Positions 11,077-22,232 of a stretch of 64,000 nt of DNA are shown here, one piece after another. Below the pieces are notes generated by a model. It had not been told where the DNA came from. It was given only the letters and a program-made list of their open reading frames with translations, and did not search any database. Source of the stretch: Doryteuthis pealeii (taxonomy: Eukaryota; Mollusca; Cephalopoda; Myopsida; Loliginidae); NCBI GenBank assembly GCA_023376005.1, contig CM042181.1, forward strand, positions 1,576,883-1,640,882, given 5' to 3'. A program made the position numbers and the translations under genes. Each line of letters starts with the position of its first letter. Within the stretch, counting starts at the first letter, position 1.

Positions 11077-11339
11077 CTATCATACATACTAACTAAAAAA
11101 AAAAAAAGACATAAGTCACACAATATTAGAAATTAACCCTGAATGTATATACGCCTTTATGTACAGTATGCATATCTAAAAAAAAAACTAGGTGATGAGT
11201 ACAAACGGATTTCAAATCTGAATTTAGCTGCACCCACAAATTAGGTTAAAACAGCTGTTTTTGTGCTTGCATCAAAAAATCAATAGCTCTTGATTTAATT
11301 GTACAATGTTTGTCTTAGTTATATTTATTTGCTTATTTT
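10619..11339. repeat. Unassigned AT-rich region with (TA)n
   Basis: A long TA microsatellite occupies about 11014-11075. I see nothing else in this stretch. Short SINE-A tail fragments lie just beyond, at about 11340-11380 and 11503-11545. Confidence 0.5.
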
Positions 11340-11817
11340 ACCGCATATCAACCCTTAGTCATTTAATATCCAATCAATTTATCTTTAATATAATGATTCA
11401 GGTTATTTACAGTACCTGATGTTGCTTAAATGGTCACCCAATTAACTATTGGACAGGTTAATCACTGCTTAACTTCGGTTAGTTGATTTTTTTTTGTGTA
11501 TTTGTTTACGGCATATCAACACTTTCGGGTCATTTTCGGTCAAAAAGTTACCTACTCGTACTGTTGCATAGCGCCTTCTTTACCGGCACTAAATAGGTAT
11601 ATGTTATATACTGGTCTTTTCACTAAGCCAAATCAGCATATAACGTTATATACTTTTCTTAATTCTTACTCTATCGTCTATTCTCCTGGCCGGCTTTGCT
11701 TCTGATCGTCTATCTTGGTCTGATATATCTTCTAAGGTCTCGTCTGGTATTCTATTGAGGATTCCGGGTCTGGTTTCTGTTGCTAGGTATTTCTTGTTAT
11801 CAGAAGCCCTGTGTCAT

Positions 11818-12141
11818 TGTTGGTTTTTAGTAATAAACACAAGACTTCGATTTACGATGATGTTACTTTATTCGTAGATCCCCATACCAGACAATCTGCG
11901 CAGTGAGACTCACATCTTGCTAGCTTGGCTTCTAACTTCTAACTGACTAACTGAGTTGCTTACTCCTTAAACCGGAAGGGCCTTCTATTGCCTTCCGATT
12001 CTCACGTTCCATCCCGAAAACGCAAGGTGAGATCGAGGTCAAGCGCCGTCACTCACTCTCAAGGCCATCAGCTGTACTGATCGCCATAATGATTTCTACA
12101 ATATCTTAAAAATGTATTAGGGATCCAATAATTATGTAACA
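11818..12141 (-). mobile_element. Putative LTR (LTR retrotransposon remnant)
   Basis: On the minus strand a 324-bp segment starts TGTTACATAATTATTGG, contains AATAAAGTAACATC near its end, and finishes ACCAACA, i.e. TG...CA. A similar segment at 52869-53167 starts TGTTACATAATC and has AATAAAGG before ending GGCAACA. The shared start and polyadenylation-like signal suggest two LTRs of one group. No target duplication or protein domain seen; the flank 11546-11817 could be internal sequence. Confidence 0.4.
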
Positions 12142-12283
12142 GTACGGTGACATCACTTTCAGTAGATAAGATATTGCTACTGAGGTTTGGTTTTACTAAT
12201 TTCAGGGTTTTCTACTTCTTGGTAGAAATGATAGAATTTTATGTCGGTTACACATTCTAAATTCTACAGATATTCTGTAAGAT

Positions 12284-13019
12284 CTAAATCGGGTTGCCGG
12301 AATCATCGGCCGTCTTTTGATTTAGCAGGTTTCTAGCCAACATTACAGGGCTTATGCCTTCGTAGTTTGGAATATTAAAATCAGCACCAGCTGCTAATAG
12401 TAGTGGGGTTGCTTCCATCTGGTTCCACCAAATAGCAAAATGAAGGGCCGTAAAGCCCATATCATCTGGAGGTTAAGGTCCGCACCCTTAACGACCAGAA
12501 AATTGCAAATTTCAATACTAGATGTCGAGTACATCAGAGGGGTCCTTCCACCAATACCCCGTCGGTTAATATCAGCTCCCTTATATACTATCAGTTTCAC
12601 GGAGGTTAGATTCACAAGGAATATAGCAACCATGAGCGGCGACAAGCAGTCGGTAATGCTCTCGTTGATATCGGGGAGGTGCTGCAGGATCAGTTCGATT
12701 AGTTCTTCATTCCCGTGGTTCATTGCGGGAATAAGTGGGTGTCCGCATTGTTTCCAACGTTCGGACATTTTCTCGGGACCCTGAAGGAGGGAAAGTTTGA
12801 GGAGGTGACGGGATATTTCAACGTTGGTGAAATTGACCGCTACATAGAGAGGTAGACAACCAAACATGGTAGAATTTAAAACCTTGAGGCGTTGTTCGGG
12901 CTTAAGGGTTCCGAAGATTTCCTTGATCTCGTCCAGTGAATCATCCTCGATTAATCGGAATATTCGTTTGACGAGTTCCTTCCAGGTTTTTCTGTCAAGA
13001 GTTGTCTTCTCTTGAGATG
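12284..13019 (-). pseudogene. FEM-1-like ankyrin gene G2, exon 2 (short, frameshifted)
   Basis: Minus-strand exon after the acceptor CTTTCCTTGCAG at 13020, phase 1. It shows the family start (SQEK.., IFRLIED, LKPEQRLKVLN) and ankyrin repeats with PLYVAVNF, HPLIPAMNHGN, LSPLMVAIFL, GADINRRG, TPLMYST and KGADLNL. A one-base deletion near 12467 breaks the frame; the other frame continues GFTALHFAIWW, LLLAAGADF, NYEGISPVM and then stops at 12284. Even ignoring the frameshift it ends after the N-terminal ankyrin block, about 245 codons, and lacks the whole FEM-1 middle and C-terminal parts. Probably a pseudogene, or a short ankyrin-only derivative if the indel is an assembly error. Exon 1 is at 16655-16664. 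Confidence 0.75.
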
Positions 13020-13055
13020 CTGCAAGGAAAGAGTATGAATATTCAATTATTTGTA

Positions 13056-13150
13056 CTAGCAAATATATGCACCCTCCGGGTGCAAGTATTTAAGTTTTAT
13101 TATAATAAAATATTATATTAAATTAGAAATGCTAATGAAACTGAATAAGA
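13056..13150 (-). mobile_element. Helitron-1 3' end fragment (H3a)
   Basis: Carries the CTAG end and the hairpin, minus orientation, in the G2 intron about 37 bp upstream of the exon 2 acceptor. It stops abruptly where a plus-strand 5' end begins. Confidence 0.8.
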
Positions 13151-13151
13151 A

Positions 13152-13764
13152 TCTTATTATAATGGAGATTGTAACCGAAACTATATAAGTTACAATTCCT
13201 TTCGTTATTTACATCATATTCCCCATGATTTTACTTTTATTTAAACCTCAATTATTAATAAAATTGTTTTACATTACTTACACTGTTGACCATATCTACA
13301 TACTAATAACATGCAATTGTATTTATATATACAACACAATAGCGGTTTACAGTGTGAATGGGAAGGCTAATTTACATATTGATCTTAAAAAATTGATTTT
13401 AATAAATATATGCTTAGTATTGATAATATAATATAATAAAATAAGATAAAACCAAACAATTAGTAATCTATAATACTAAGCATATATTTATTAAAATCAC
13501 ATTTTTAATATCAATATGCAAATTAGCCTTCCCATTCACACTGTAATCCGCTATTTTGTTGAATATAAAATACAATAACATGTTATTAGTATGTGGATAT
13601 AGTCAACAGTCTTAATGATGTAAAACAATTTTATTAATAATTGAGGTTTAAATAAAAAGAAAATCATGGAGAATGTGATGTATATAACAAAGAGAATTGT
13701 GACTTGTATAGTAATGTAGTTTCGGTTACAGACAGAAAATCCCACAATCTCCATTATAATAAGA
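13152..13764. mobile_element. Rearranged Helitron-1 pair (H3b, H3c)
   Basis: 13152-13425 is the 5' part of Helitron-1 in plus orientation, starting A|TCTTATTATAATGG. About 13436-13764 is the 5' part in minus orientation, ending AATAAGA|T. The two halves form an inverted repeat with arms near 270 bp. With H3a this looks like a copy whose interior was replaced by an inverted 5' segment. Confidence 0.75.
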
Positions 13765-13813
13765 TTAGATAAGAATACTTACAACTATACAGCTACATGA
13801 AAATTATTTGTAC

Positions 13814-14257
13814 TAGCAACAGAAAACACCCTCTGGGCGTCGTAAAAGTTATTTTTGAAAGACATTGCCTGAGAGGGTGGGAGTTAAAAATTCAATGTCA
13901 GAGGGTTTGTATCATAAGTAAGCAAAATCCTCATTTATTAAAGGAGTAAAAAAAAACAAAAAAACAATTTGAAATGAAAACTGCGTCCCGTCCCTCTCAA
14001 ATAAAATGTTGCATGCATGTAATAATCAAACAATTATTTTGAATATTTTCCACAAAATAGTAGCTATTTATTTATTTGTAAACTTTTTAGTTAACTTCTT
14101 GTTCCTGTGAAAAAAGGGGGGGGGCGAGAGTCAAAAACAATTTTTAAAATTGCTTACTCAAATTTTGGGTGTATATAGCATAAGAATATTGTGACGTAAG
14201 CTGTGACGTAGTTTTTGTTACAGACAGAAATTTAGACAATCTACATTATTAATAAGA
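13814..14257 (-). mobile_element. Helitron-1 subfamily variant
   Basis: 444 bp, minus orientation. The 5' end TCTTATTAATAATGTAG and the CTGTCTGTAAC box match Helitron-1. The 3' end has a different hairpin (CGCCCAGAGGGTG) followed by CTAG. The interior is unrelated to Helitron-1. It inserts between A and T inside the 60-bp repeat at 14258-14490. Confidence 0.6.
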
Positions 14258-14490
14258 TTAGATAAGAATACTTAAAACTATACAGGTACGTGCAAATTAA
14301 TTGTATTAGAAAACAATATTTGAAACAATATAACTGTGTGCAAATTATTTGTATTAAATAAGAATACTAGAATCTATACAGCTACTTGCTAATTATTTGT
14401 ATTAGATAAGAATACTTGAAACTATACAGCAATTGATTTTTTTTGTATTAGATGAGAATATTTGAAACCATATAACTGTGTGCATATTAC
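14258..14490 (+). repeat. Tandem repeat, about 60-bp unit
   Basis: About four to five diverged units with TTAGATAAGAATACTTG, AAACTATACAGC and TGCAAATTATTTGTA. One further unit lies left of the Helitron variant at 13765-13813. Confidence 0.65.
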
Positions 14491-14619
14491 TTGTTTTTTT
14501 TAAGTCTGAGGGAATCATTTGTTTTGGATAAAACTACTTGGAACCCTTATAAAGTAAGTAAAATACGTTATGACTGTTTAATAGTTACATGCTTTTTGCA
14601 CATAAACAATTTTTGGCAC

Positions 14620-14643
14620 ACACACACACACACACACACACAT
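14620..14643. repeat. (CA)n microsatellite
   Basis: Short CA tract. The following 14644-14936 has no recognisable feature. Confidence 0.85.
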
Positions 14644-14936
14644 ACATTATTTCTTTATGTTGGTGGGATCAAAAACGGTAGGACCAAAAAGGAGTAAAGA
14701 ATAGAATTTCTTTTGTGAACAAAGAGCAGGAAAGAATTTGTTGATGAGGAGGGCCTCGAGTACAGCTATGTGTAACTCATTGGTTGAGGATGCCAAGATA
14801 GTGACAATTGAGGGGTTATATGCTGCAGAACAGTCAGAATTATCCAAAAGGTGTCGATAGTGAATTAGAAATGGCATGCTCTACTCGTTTTTGGTCATAC
14901 CGTTCTTGATCCCAACAACAACGATATATATATTTA

Positions 14937-15140
14937 CCAACCCCTCCGCACGAGCAGGATGCGACACATGGTCAATTTCTTAAGTGGAGTTTATCAGGTT
15001 TGAATTCAGAGTTTTCCTTCTCCTAGACTGGTTGCCTAACCATGGTTAAAGAGCCCAGTCTGTCCTACTATTTACCCATAGCTGGAGGGAGAGTAGGATT
15101 CATACCTTTCCCAAGGGTATTAGCGCTAAGTGAAATGCAA
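14937..15140 (-). mobile_element. SINE-T copy, head missing
   Basis: Minus-strand body of the tRNA-headed SINE described at 28383-28676: CCCCTCCGCACGAGCAGG, AGAGTTTTCCTTCTCC, AAAGAGCCCAGTCTG, CTTTCCCAAGGGTATTAG. The tRNA-like head is absent. A TA tract and a hammerhead-like motif follow. Confidence 0.65.
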
Positions 15141-15178
15141 CAACGATATATATATATAGTAATATAGGTATAAGTGAT

Positions 15179-15215
15179 AACCTACTTGTGTTTCACCATA
15201 AGGATCTACAGGGTT
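15179..15215 (-). ncRNA. Degenerate hammerhead-like motif
   Basis: The minus strand reads AACC, CTGTAGA, a weak stem, GAAA, CACAAG, TA, GGTT. Stem I (AACC/GGTT) and the order of parts match the better motif at 32014-32050. The core has A6 changed to U and stem II is weak, so it is probably inactive. Confidence 0.4.
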
Positions 15216-15399
15216 AAATCCACTGAATTAATCAAGATATTGATTAATTGCAGTTGATGACACGGGTGTGTCTAACGAACCGTTTATCGCGAAAGACAAC
15301 GTATTGAGCCCTATTTATTTGTTATATCGCTGTCTTACCTTTCTGAATATTGCATCAACTAACCATTGTGACCATATTCACCGGTAAGTCACCTTTTCC

Positions 15400-16020
15400 A
15401 TAACACACACTATATACATACATATATATATATACATAATATACCAAACTTGTTGGTAAACCTTTGCGGTAAGAAAAAAACCGGCATATAGTTTGATTGT
15501 AAAATATATACTACAAAACATCACCTTGGGGAGAAAAAAAAAAAATGAAAAAAAAAATCAAGATAGTCGTACCAACCGAAAATAATCGGTTGATACTATA
15601 ATACTTAGCCAAAACATGTAACAATTAAAATAAATGTTTTGTTCACCAACTTTATTGGCATTAAATGACCCACTGAGGTTGATATGCCGTAAAACAACCC
15701 CCCCCCAAAAAAAAAACCTTTTATATATACGTTACATGTATTTTAGACTGCTTAATATTCATAATTATTATTATCGAGTTAAATGTTATATAAATTGATA
15801 ATATATTCTTTTTTGGCTGTAAAATATTCCAATAGAAAATAAACACTTTTTTGTTCGGACTAAAGTCACTGTTTTTTACTAATTGTTCGAAATTGATCTA
15901 TAACTTAAAACTTAAATATTATCTATTAAATATACAGATAATATATAAAATACAAGAGACAATGATTGCCTTCATAGAAGTCAAATAGTCTGGTGAAGAT
16001 ATTTAGTTTTGGTTTGGTTT
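15400..16020. other. AT-rich spacer in the G2 intron
   Basis: Short TA runs, homopolymers and a SINE-A tail fragment at about 15645-15700. Nothing else seen. Confidence 0.4.
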
Positions 16021-16022
16021 TG

Positions 16023-16583
16023 TTTTACGGCATATCAACCTCAGTGGGTCATTTAAAGCCGATAAAGTTTTGAAATAAATCAATTCTTAAATAGATAATA
16101 CAATTTTTTATAAATACATTTTTCTATTTAACCCATAGATGGGACCCTAAATGGTACTACCACTCCAGGTCAGAGTGGACCAGGGAGCAATGGTGATGAA
16201 GGGGTGCTCCACATTCCCCAAAACTCTCACCATCAGAAAGAGTTTAACGTCATTCTCAAGACATGTAGACCCTCAGCCACCGCCTTCTAGCACCATATAA
16301 TAAAAAGGGATTGGGGCTTGCCATAAGGGCAATAGGGTTGGGAAAATCATATAGGTGCTAGGGCTTGACGTGACCGGCCGATTGATCGGAGGGGCCTCTC
16401 CGAACGCCCGTCTAGCCCAAGATAGGGCCAAAGTGGTGTATTGCAAGTCATGAGCTCATTCACCTGAGCTCTATCCTTAAGCATCACGGGTCGCCACCCA
16501 CTGCCAACAGGTGGTCACATTGGGGGAGTCTAACCCTCTGCAGAGGTGCAGTCGTGTATTCTAACGCCCCACCAAGAGGGCGG
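16023..16583 (-). mobile_element. SINE-A copy
   Basis: Minus-strand copy ending CACCAAGAGGGCGG, inserted in the G2 intron only about 70 bp from exon 1. Confidence 0.7.
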
Positions 16584-16654
16584 TGAAGATATTTATTTTG
16601 TTTTTAAATATCTTAAACTTAAAATGAAAGCGGGTAAATTGGAAAGGAACTTAC

Positions 16655-16664
16655 CTTCGGCCAT
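16655..16664 (-). CDS. G2 exon 1 (start codon and donor)
   Basis: Minus strand ATGGCCGAAG then GTAAGT. Same length and phase as in the other copies; codon 2 is GCC instead of GCT but still alanine. The intron to 13019 would be about 3.6 kb. Confidence 0.65.
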
Positions 16665-17145
16665 TTTATATCGTCTGTTTTTTTCCTTCTTGTTTAATAT
16701 ATAACTTTCTCCAATCCAATAAAATAAAATCAAGCGTTTAAAAACAAAAAGTATTATAAGTATAGATAGGTACTAGAAATGATAAAGATTTAAAATGTAA
16801 AAACAACTGCTTATATTGTAATGTAAAACTTCCTTTCTTAAAATCTAACAACAATAACTTCAAAAACTGATATGTTGCTAGTACCTAATATACCTATGTT
16901 TCCGTCGGTGAAGGATAAAAAATATATTTTCACGAAAATGATACGTTAAAATATATATGGTTTACTTTTATAGGATTTTCTAATTTGAATAAGACAAAAA
17001 GTGTTTTGGGTGTGACCAAAAATAATATAGGAGTTCCTTTATCTGAGTTCTTGTTTACAGAGCATAGTTTGAAAACTACAGTCTGATGCTATCGCAAGTT
17101 CGATCCCTATTGACGGCAGTTCAATCCATCGCTGCAGTGTTTCGG
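16665..17145 (-). promoter_or_regulatory. G2 upstream (promoter) region
   Basis: Conserved with the other FEM-1-like upstream regions: CCGTCGGTGAAGGATAAA, AAATGATACG..TTAAAATATATATGG, GGGTGTGACCAAA, GCAAGTTCGATCC and GGCAGTTCAATCC. The far end runs straight into a pyrimidine microsatellite at about 17150. Confidence 0.5.
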
Positions 17146-17149
17146 CAAA

Positions 17150-17942
17150 CTATTCCCTTTTTTTTTCTTTCTTTCTTTCTTTCTTTACTTCTCTCTTTCT
17201 CTTTCTTTACTCTTTCTTTCTTGTTCCTTTCTTTCTCCATCTCTCTTTCTTCCCCTCTTTTTTTCTTTCGCTCCCTTTCTTTCTTTCTTTCTTCTTTCTT
17301 CTTTAATTCGTTCATTTTCCTTTCTTTCTTTCTTTCTTTCACTCACTTTTTTTCTTTCATTTTTTCTTTCCTGCTTTCTTTCTTTCTTTCTTTTTTTTTT
17401 CTCTTTCTTTCTCTTCTTTCTCTTTCTTTCTTTCATTCTTTTTCTTCTTTCTTCTTTCTTCTTTCTTTCACTCGCTTTCTTTCTTTCATTCCTTCTTTCC
17501 TCTCCTTTCCTTTCTTTATTCTTTATTTTTTCTTTCTTTCTTCCTTTCTCTATTTCTTCTTCTATTTCACTTCATTCATTCTTTCCTTCTTTCTTTCTTT
17601 ATTCATTTCATTTTTCTTTAACTCGCTTTGTTTCTTTCTTTTCATTCTTTCTTCTTCCTTTCTTTATCATTCATTCATTTTCTTTCACTCGCTTTGTTTC
17701 TTTCTTTCATTCTTTCCTTCTTTCTTTATTCATTCATTCATTTTTCTTCTTTCGCTCTTTTTTTGTTCTTTCTTTCTTCATTCTTTCTTTCGATTTTATT
17801 TCTTTCTTTTCTTCTTTCCCTTACTTCTTCCCTTTCTTTCATTTATTTCTTTCCTTTCCTTTTCTCTTCTTCTTTATTCATTCAATTATGTCCGTTTCTT
17901 TCTCTTTTTCTTTCTTTTTCCTTTCTTTATTTCTTTATTCAA
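17150..17942. repeat. Pyrimidine-rich (TTTC)n tract, about 790 bp
   Basis: Almost pure T/C on the plus strand, interrupted TTTC/CTTT units with occasional CATTCATT and CACTCGC. Long open frames through it encode only Ser/Phe/Leu and are artefacts. Confidence 0.95.
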
Positions 17943-17946
17943 TAAC

Positions 17947-18353
17947 GAGCAGCGGCTACCCAGCGTCACCTGGATAGAGGGGGATTTTTTAAAGTTAGTC
18001 CCGCAGATCTATTATTACTGAATCATGAGTTGAATCCGCGCGTGATGCCTCACTTAAATCCCTATGTAAAAAAATAGACCTTTATTGACCCAGCTACTCT
18101 GAAAATAAATGTTAATGTCTACTATCTAAAATATCAAATTAAAAAAAAATCCATGCTGTTATCATTTAAATTTTATTTTTTAAATTTTCTTCACAAATAT
18201 AAATCAAATCTCTATTATTTTTGCTCAAAAACCAAGCTCTGGTGATAATTAATGTGTGTATATATATATATTTACTTTGTTGTTAATTGTTTTATTTTCG
18301 AAGTTTCCTCCGGACATACATCTATACACAACTGCCCTTTAAATATGTATAGA
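17947..18353 (-). mobile_element. Helitron-2 copy
   Basis: Second Helitron family, minus orientation. On the minus strand the 5' end is A|TCTATACATATTTAAAGGG with ATGTCCGGAGGAAAC nearby. The 3' end has CCAGGTGACGCTGGGTAGCC, a decayed version of the ACCC..GGGT hairpin. The CTRR end is mutated. Confidence 0.65.
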
Positions 18354-18688
18354 TCGATAGAGTTATTCATTTATTTCCTTTCTTTATCTATCTCTCTTTT
18401 TTCCTTCATTTACATTCTTTCTTTCTCGATATATTATCCTTTATTCGTAGCTTGGTAGACGTAGTTCCCGCTTTTTTTCTTTCTTTCTTTCTGCTCGTGT
18501 AGAGTGGTTGGTAAATTCATACAAAACACCTTTATTTTTGTCCACAGTTGCCAGCAAGGTACAAAAGCCTGCATATCGTGCTTGTAAAAGCCAGCACCAG
18601 TGGAGGGGACCCACATTTTCCCCATAGCAGTCTTTTAAAGGACATTTTTACTATAAATTCTGGTGAAAACATTTTCTTGTTATTTTTA
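18354..18688. other. Unassigned
   Basis: Short CTTT runs and AT-rich sequence; no gene or repeat recognised. Confidence 0.4.
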
Positions 18689-19170
18689 CAAGCAAACATA
18701 TGCAAACTCCGGGTGCAAATATGTAAGTTTTAATATAATAAAATATGCTATTAAATTAGAAAAGCTAATGAAACTAAATAAGAATGCAAATAAAAATATT
18801 TGAAACAGAGGTGGTAAAATGAAAAATAGAACAACAGAAACTTACTATTCCTTCACTCCCGTCTTTCATTGTTAAATTTTCTTGATTTAATTATTTAGTT
18901 AAAATAGGACGTAAATAATAAAAATTAAAGTTATTTCTTCTTGTCAATGGATTTCTTTTAAGATGTATCTCCGAGATTCTTGCTCATATTTGATACAATA
19001 AAACCAAACAATTACATAATACCAAGCACGTATTCATCAAAATCAAATTTTAAAAACAATATGAAAATTAGCCTTCCCATTCACACTGTAGACCTCTATT
19101 TTGTTGTATATAAAATACAATTCAATGTTATTAGTACGTAGATAAGGCCAATAGTATTAATAATGTAAAA
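18689..19170 (-). mobile_element. Helitron-1 copy, 5' truncated (H4)
   Basis: Has the 3' end with a decayed hairpin (GCACCCGGAGTTTGC on the minus strand) and a CTTG in place of CTAG. The body matches Helitron-1 up to the AATAATGTAAAA block, then similarity stops. It is among the more diverged copies. Confidence 0.7.
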
Positions 19171-19360
19171 ATGTTCTTCTTGTAGTCCCTCTTTCATCGA
19201 ACTAATTTTTGCATGAATGAGCGGCGTGGAAGCAATGTTTAACAGGGTTTGTCACCACTGCAGAAATTGTATTATCCCACCACCTAACTGTGCTCACATC
19301 CAATATTAGCTCTACATATACATTCAGCAAGCATTCATAAATATTAATTGGTTTGGTTTG

Positions 19361-19918
19361 TTTTACGGCATATCAACCTCAGTGGGTCATTTAATGCCGA
19401 TAAAGTTTTTTTTAAATAAAGTCATTCTTAATGGATACACATTTTTTTTTATAAATACATTTTTCTATTTCACCCATAAATGGAACCCTAACAGGTACTA
19501 CCACTCCAGGTCGAGTGACTAGGGAGCAATGGTGATGAAGGGGTGCTCCACATTCCCCAAACCTCCAAAACTGGAACCTCACCATCAGATGGAGTTTAAC
19601 GTCATTCCCAGGACATGTAGACCCTCAGCCACCGCCTTCTAGCATTCATATGATAAAAAGGGTTGGGCTTGCCATAAGGGCAATAGGGTTGGGGCAATCA
19701 TATAGGTGCTAGAGCTTGACGTGAGCAGCCGATTGATAGAAGGGGGTCTCTCCGCCCGCCCGTCTAGCCTAAGTAAGGGTCTAACTTGAGTGGTGCAGGT
19801 CATGGACTGCTCATCCACCAAGACTCCATCCTTAAGCATCACGGTTCGCCACTCAAGGCCAACTGGTGGCCCCATTTTAGGGAGTCTTACCTTCTGTAGA
19901 GGTGCAGTCGGTGCATAC
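19361..19918 (-). mobile_element. SINE-A copy
   Basis: Minus-strand copy; the head end is broken near GGTGCATA. A TGATAGGGCG scrap at about 20008 may be the missing terminus. Confidence 0.65.
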
Positions 19919-19919
19919 A

Positions 19920-20349
19920 ATTAAGGAACACGATTATTAATCTAGAGATGTTGAATGAAGCAAAGCACTGTCTGAATAGAAATTGCCAAGATAGCTTAAT
20001 TGCCGCTTGATAGGGCGTCATTTAAGCTAGTCTTTAAGTATATCTCTCGTTGATTGGGTTGTAAAATCGTTGTCTAAAAAAGCAAAACAAAAAATAAAAA
20101 GAAAAAGAAACATGTTGCTATTAACACAAGAGATAGCTTAAGAACTTCGCTTAGATATGTCAAATTATAGACTATTTCTACTAAAAGATTTCATTTTGGT
20201 AATTCTTAAAATATAAATATGAAAACAAGAAAGTGACTTCAATTAGCTGACAAAAAAGGTAGGGGGGATAAATTGTGAGGTGGGCCGTATGTGTCTGGAA
20301 AACTGTTTTGTGAGTTGCTGGTACCAGTATTTCTCTTGGTATTTTTCTC
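19920..20349. other. Unassigned AT-rich sequence
   Basis: No recognisable gene or complete repeat. Confidence 0.4.
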
Positions 20350-21339
20350 TTTATATAATTAGAGAATAATAACATATTTACCTTTTTATAAATGTGTATT
20401 ATATCCGAGAAAGAGATATAGTGACTGAAATAAATACTATATTAAAATATTAAAAAGTGAAACTTTTTTGTTGACTATTTCTTGGGATCGCAGTGCCCCT
20501 CTGTCACTGCCTTTATGTAAATGTTTGTCTCATAGATTTTCCAATTCTGTCTGTGGTGATTTCCTCGACAAACCACAGAATCTCTCGAGCAGGAATCTGA
20601 TAGTTCTTTGCTAGATAATTCTTATTCAAAGAACTAAGTTAAATGCTGGCACCAGATAATAGAATCTGTGAAGGTTTAACGTTAAACCTTCACAGATTCC
20701 ATTATCTGGTGCCAGAATTTAACTTAGTATTTTTCTCCTAAGAAAGGCATTTATTTATATATCTAGAGAATAATAATATAGTTACATTTTTATAAATGTT
20801 TATTATATCCGGGAAGAGATATAACGACTGAAATAAATACTATATTAAAATATTAAAAAGCGAAAAAAAATTGTTGAATTTTGGGGGTCACAGTGGCCAT
20901 CTGCTAGTGGCCCTACCAAAGATTTAGCTTAGTAGGTTTTCCAATTCTTTTTCTGGGGTTAATTCCTCGAAGAACCCCAGAATCTCTCGAGCAGGAATCT
21001 GATAGTTCTCTGGTAAATTCTTCTTCTATTCTTCTGTCCATAGATGTTAAAACTTCAGTTTCTATTATTTGGTATCAGTATTTAACTTGGTCTTTTTCTC
21101 TTAAGAAAGGAATTTATTAATATATATTTAGAGAATAATAATATATTTACGTTTTTATAAATGTGTATTATATCCGAGAAGGAGATATAACGATTGAAAT
21201 AAATACTATATTAAGATATCAAAAAGCGAAATCTTTTGTTCCTTTTTTTTTTGGGGGGGGGCACGGTGCCCCTATGTCACTGCCTATGTAAATCTCATAG
21301 ATTTTCAAATTCTGTCTCTGGTGAATTCTTCGGAAAACC

Positions 21340-21340
<1 letters not shown>
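20350..21340 (-). pseudogene. Tandem FEM-1-like internal gene fragments
   Basis: Three tandem, diverged units (about 20350-20760, 20761-21125, 21126-21340). Each contains a minus-strand piece of the FEM-1-like middle domain. The first reads NYLAKNYQIPAREI..EEITT, matching NLPKNCPIPTNAI..KEFTT in G3, then a frameshift. Repeated landmarks are CAATTCTGTCTCTGG, AATCTCTCGAGCAGGAATC and ATTATATCCGAGAA. No splice site or long frame is present, so these are gene scraps carried in a tandem repeat. A 96-bp near-palindrome (20633-20728) lies in the first unit. Confidence 0.6.
20633..20728. repeat. Near-perfect palindrome, no spacer
   Basis: Inverted repeat with arms of about 48 bp meeting at AACGTT (20679-20682); outer ends ACTAAGTTAAAT and ATTTAACTTAGT. 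A few mismatches only. Confidence 0.85.
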
Positions 21341-21344
<4 letters not shown>

Positions 21345-21377
<33 letters not shown>

Positions 21378-21606
21378 AGAAAAAATGAGTAAAGAAAAGA
21401 AATGTAGATGGATAAAAATGAATTTTATCGATATCACTTTTAATCGATATCACTTACACATGTGTTTCGGTCTGTTTGTCAAAATGTATACGGATTTACG
21501 TTATTATTATTAAAATAATCAGATGGCACTTATCGATAAAATTCATTTTTAGCCATCTACATTTCTTTTATTTACTCATATTGTCGGATTCATTTCCCAT
21601 TCTCAC

Positions 21607-21663
<57 letters not shown>
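21345..21663. repeat. Foldback element F4 between TA tracts
   Basis: TA tracts at about 21342-21375 and 21610-21663 bracket a foldback. The arm GTAGATGGATAAAAATGAA near 21406 is mirrored near 21545-21575. The middle, minus strand, has GACCGAAACACATGTGTAAG, a hammerhead-like 3' half. The right end is ATTGTCGGATTCATTTCCC. Confidence 0.7.
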
Positions 21664-21665
<2 letters not shown>

Positions 21666-21689
21666 CAGTCTCTATATCAGTCTTGTAAA

Positions 21690-22232
21690 GATTTCTATTA
21701 AGTAAAAATAGGTTAGTCAGAGTAGCTGCCTTTGGATCAACTGTTTGTATTTTGACCCTAGGGGTAGCTGGCAAAAGGCCAAATTTGAGTTACGGGCCTT
21801 GGCCCTGGACGTTTTTTGTGGGTGCCAACAGGTGGAGGCTGCTCCCTGTTGCCTCTCTTTGATGATAGTAGCAGCAGGTATACTATTCAAGTACTTTTGG
21901 CGGGATTTCCGTCCTCTTTGAAAATGATTTGGTGAGACAAGGCTCGTGCCTCGCTCTGTCTTTGAAAATGATTTGGTGGGGGCAGTAGCCTCTGGTATTA
22001 CGCGCGAAGGACGTTGGTCAAGATGGCGGAAGCTCCCCTCGACACAGACTACTGGTTCTATTTTCGGAGAGCCTGTTCTTCAGCAGGGGATGGTGATATT
22101 TCTTTGAAATAAATATCCTTTGTTTAACACAGATGGTATTCGTCTGTGTCTGTAACCAGCAAGAACTCACGGTTACAGGATAGAAGAATTTGGAACGAGG
22201 CAATCCAGAAAACAATACATCCCAAGAAGGTA
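21690..22232. other. Unassigned, possibly retroelement leader
   Basis: Higher GC than its surroundings, with a direct repeat of TTTGAAAATGATTTGGTG at about 21918 and 21962 and an AATAAATATCC polyadenylation-like signal near 22109. It could be an LTR/leader, but I find no paired LTR or domain. Confidence 0.25.

Noticed and set aside
17086..18021. 311-codon plus-strand open frame
   Set aside because: Low-complexity TTTC tract; no conserved features.
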